From Streptomyces griseus subsp. griseus (GTDB taxonomy: Bacteria > Actinomycetota > Actinomycetes > Streptomycetales > Streptomycetaceae): DNA of 64,000 bases. Location of the stretch: positions 1,116,001 through 1,180,000 of the forward strand of contig NZ_CP032543.1 in assembly GCF_003610995.1 (NCBI RefSeq), in the 5' to 3' direction. Under the pieces are notes generated by a model that made no database searches, was not told the origin of the DNA, and saw only the letters and a program-made list of their open reading frames with translations. A program made the translations under genes and the position numbers. Within the stretch, counting starts at the first letter, position 1. Every line of letters begins with the position of its first letter. Below are positions 63,660 to 64,000 of this stretch, piece after piece.

Positions 63660-64000
63660 ATGATCGTGGACTGTGCCATCTATGAGGACGGCCGCCGGAC
63701 CGATGGGCCCGACGACATCCCCGCCGCCCTCGACCGGGCGCGAAAATCCGACGACGCGTTCCTCTGGCTCGGTCTGCACGAGCCGGCCGAGCAGGAGTTC
63801 GACCTGGTACGCCACGAGTTCGGGCTGCACCCGCTCGCGGTCGAGGACGCGCTGCGCGCGCATCAGCGCCCCAAGCTGGAGGTCTACGACGACTCCCTGT
63901 TCGCGGTGCTGAAGCCGGTCGCCTACGAGTCGAAGAGCGACACGGTGAGCGCGGACGAGCTGATGATCTTCATCGGGGACTCGTTCGTGGTGACGGTCCG
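63660..64000 (+). CDS. corA: CorA-family magnesium/cobalt transporter (5' part; continues beyond window)
   Basis: The first 113 residues are visible: the N-terminal cytoplasmic domain with AFLWLGLHEPAEQEFDLVRH, HPLAVEDALRAHQRPKLEVY and LMIFIGDSFVVTVR, typical of CorA. The membrane part and GMN motif are outside the window. The ATG at 63660 follows AAGGATG. It is divergent from the histidine phosphatase gene, with a 124-base promoter region. Confidence 0.9.
   Translation, partial: MIVDCAIYEDGRRTDGPDDIPAALDRARKSDDAFLWLGLHEPAEQEFDLVRHEFGLHPLAVEDALRAHQRPKLEVYDDSLFAVLKPVAYESKSDTVSADELMIFIGDSFVVTV

Noticed and set aside
1..64000. Mobile elements, CRISPR arrays, tRNA or rRNA genes
   Set aside because: No direct-repeat arrays, transposase or integrase sequences, CCA-ended cloverleafs or rRNA motifs were recognised; gene order is that of the conserved chromosome core.

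Overview
The window is a high-GC actinobacterial chromosome segment, almost certainly Streptomyces. Gene order matches what I remember of the S. coelicolor SCO1620-SCO1665 region, and much of it also matches M. tuberculosis helY-tatCA-pafCB-pafA, prcA-prcB-pup-dop-arc, and the sigK locus. Third codon positions are strongly G/C, GTG starts are common, and there is one visible TTA (bldA-type) leucine codon. I see no phage, IS element, CRISPR array, rRNA or tRNA gene. The segment reads as core chromosome.

Layout. 1-3.1 kb: glycine-betaine/proline ABC importer, with a permease fused to tandem substrate-binding domains, plus its ATPase. 3.3-7.5 kb: a 5'-3' exonuclease, an iron-box-preceded siderophore-interacting protein, a frameshifted MerR regulator, and a divergent two-gene membrane operon. 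7.6-17.3 kb: a SigK-type regulon (sigK, rskA, photolyase; a five-gene lipid-modifying operon on the minus strand; a FAS1 lipoprotein). It is tied together by three copies of the same promoter, CCAATCC-N16-CGAAT. 17.5-30.3 kb: SPW membrane protein, HelY-type helicase, lipid kinase, tatC-tatA, two small proteins, pafC-pafB, two FKBP prolyl isomerases, pafA and an MFS transporter. 30.5-37.4 kb: LacI regulator, then the Pup-proteasome block (prcA, prcB, a broken endonuclease VII-like gene, pup, dop, arc). 37.7-45.3 kb: ferredoxin, secreted protein, TrmI, site-2 protease, RecB-like nuclease, response regulator, peptide-binding lipoprotein, HAD phosphatase. 45.5-49 kb: metH. 49.2-54.4 kb: gylR and the glpF-glpK-glpD glycerol operon. 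54.5-64 kb: luciferase-like enzyme, ParJ-type PAC2 protein, GH31 glycosidase, mshC, the conserved kinase-like/DUF3090/phosphatase cassette, and the start of corA.

How the genes work together. Pup (ending in Gln) is deamidated by Dop, ligated by PafA, and its conjugates are unfolded by Arc (C-terminal GQYL) into PrcAB. PafBC are the WYL regulators of the same neighbourhood. GlpF-GlpK-GlpD form a complete glycerol uptake and oxidation route under GylR. SigK, released from the membrane anti-sigma RskA, should activate the photolyase, the lipid-modifying enzymes and the FAS1 lipoprotein together.

Six indels disrupt otherwise well-conserved frames: MerR, sigK, rskA twice, metH 5' end, and the endonuclease. 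Five are single-base losses in C/G runs, four of them within 3.5 kb. They may be sequencing errors or recent mutations; the sequence alone cannot decide.
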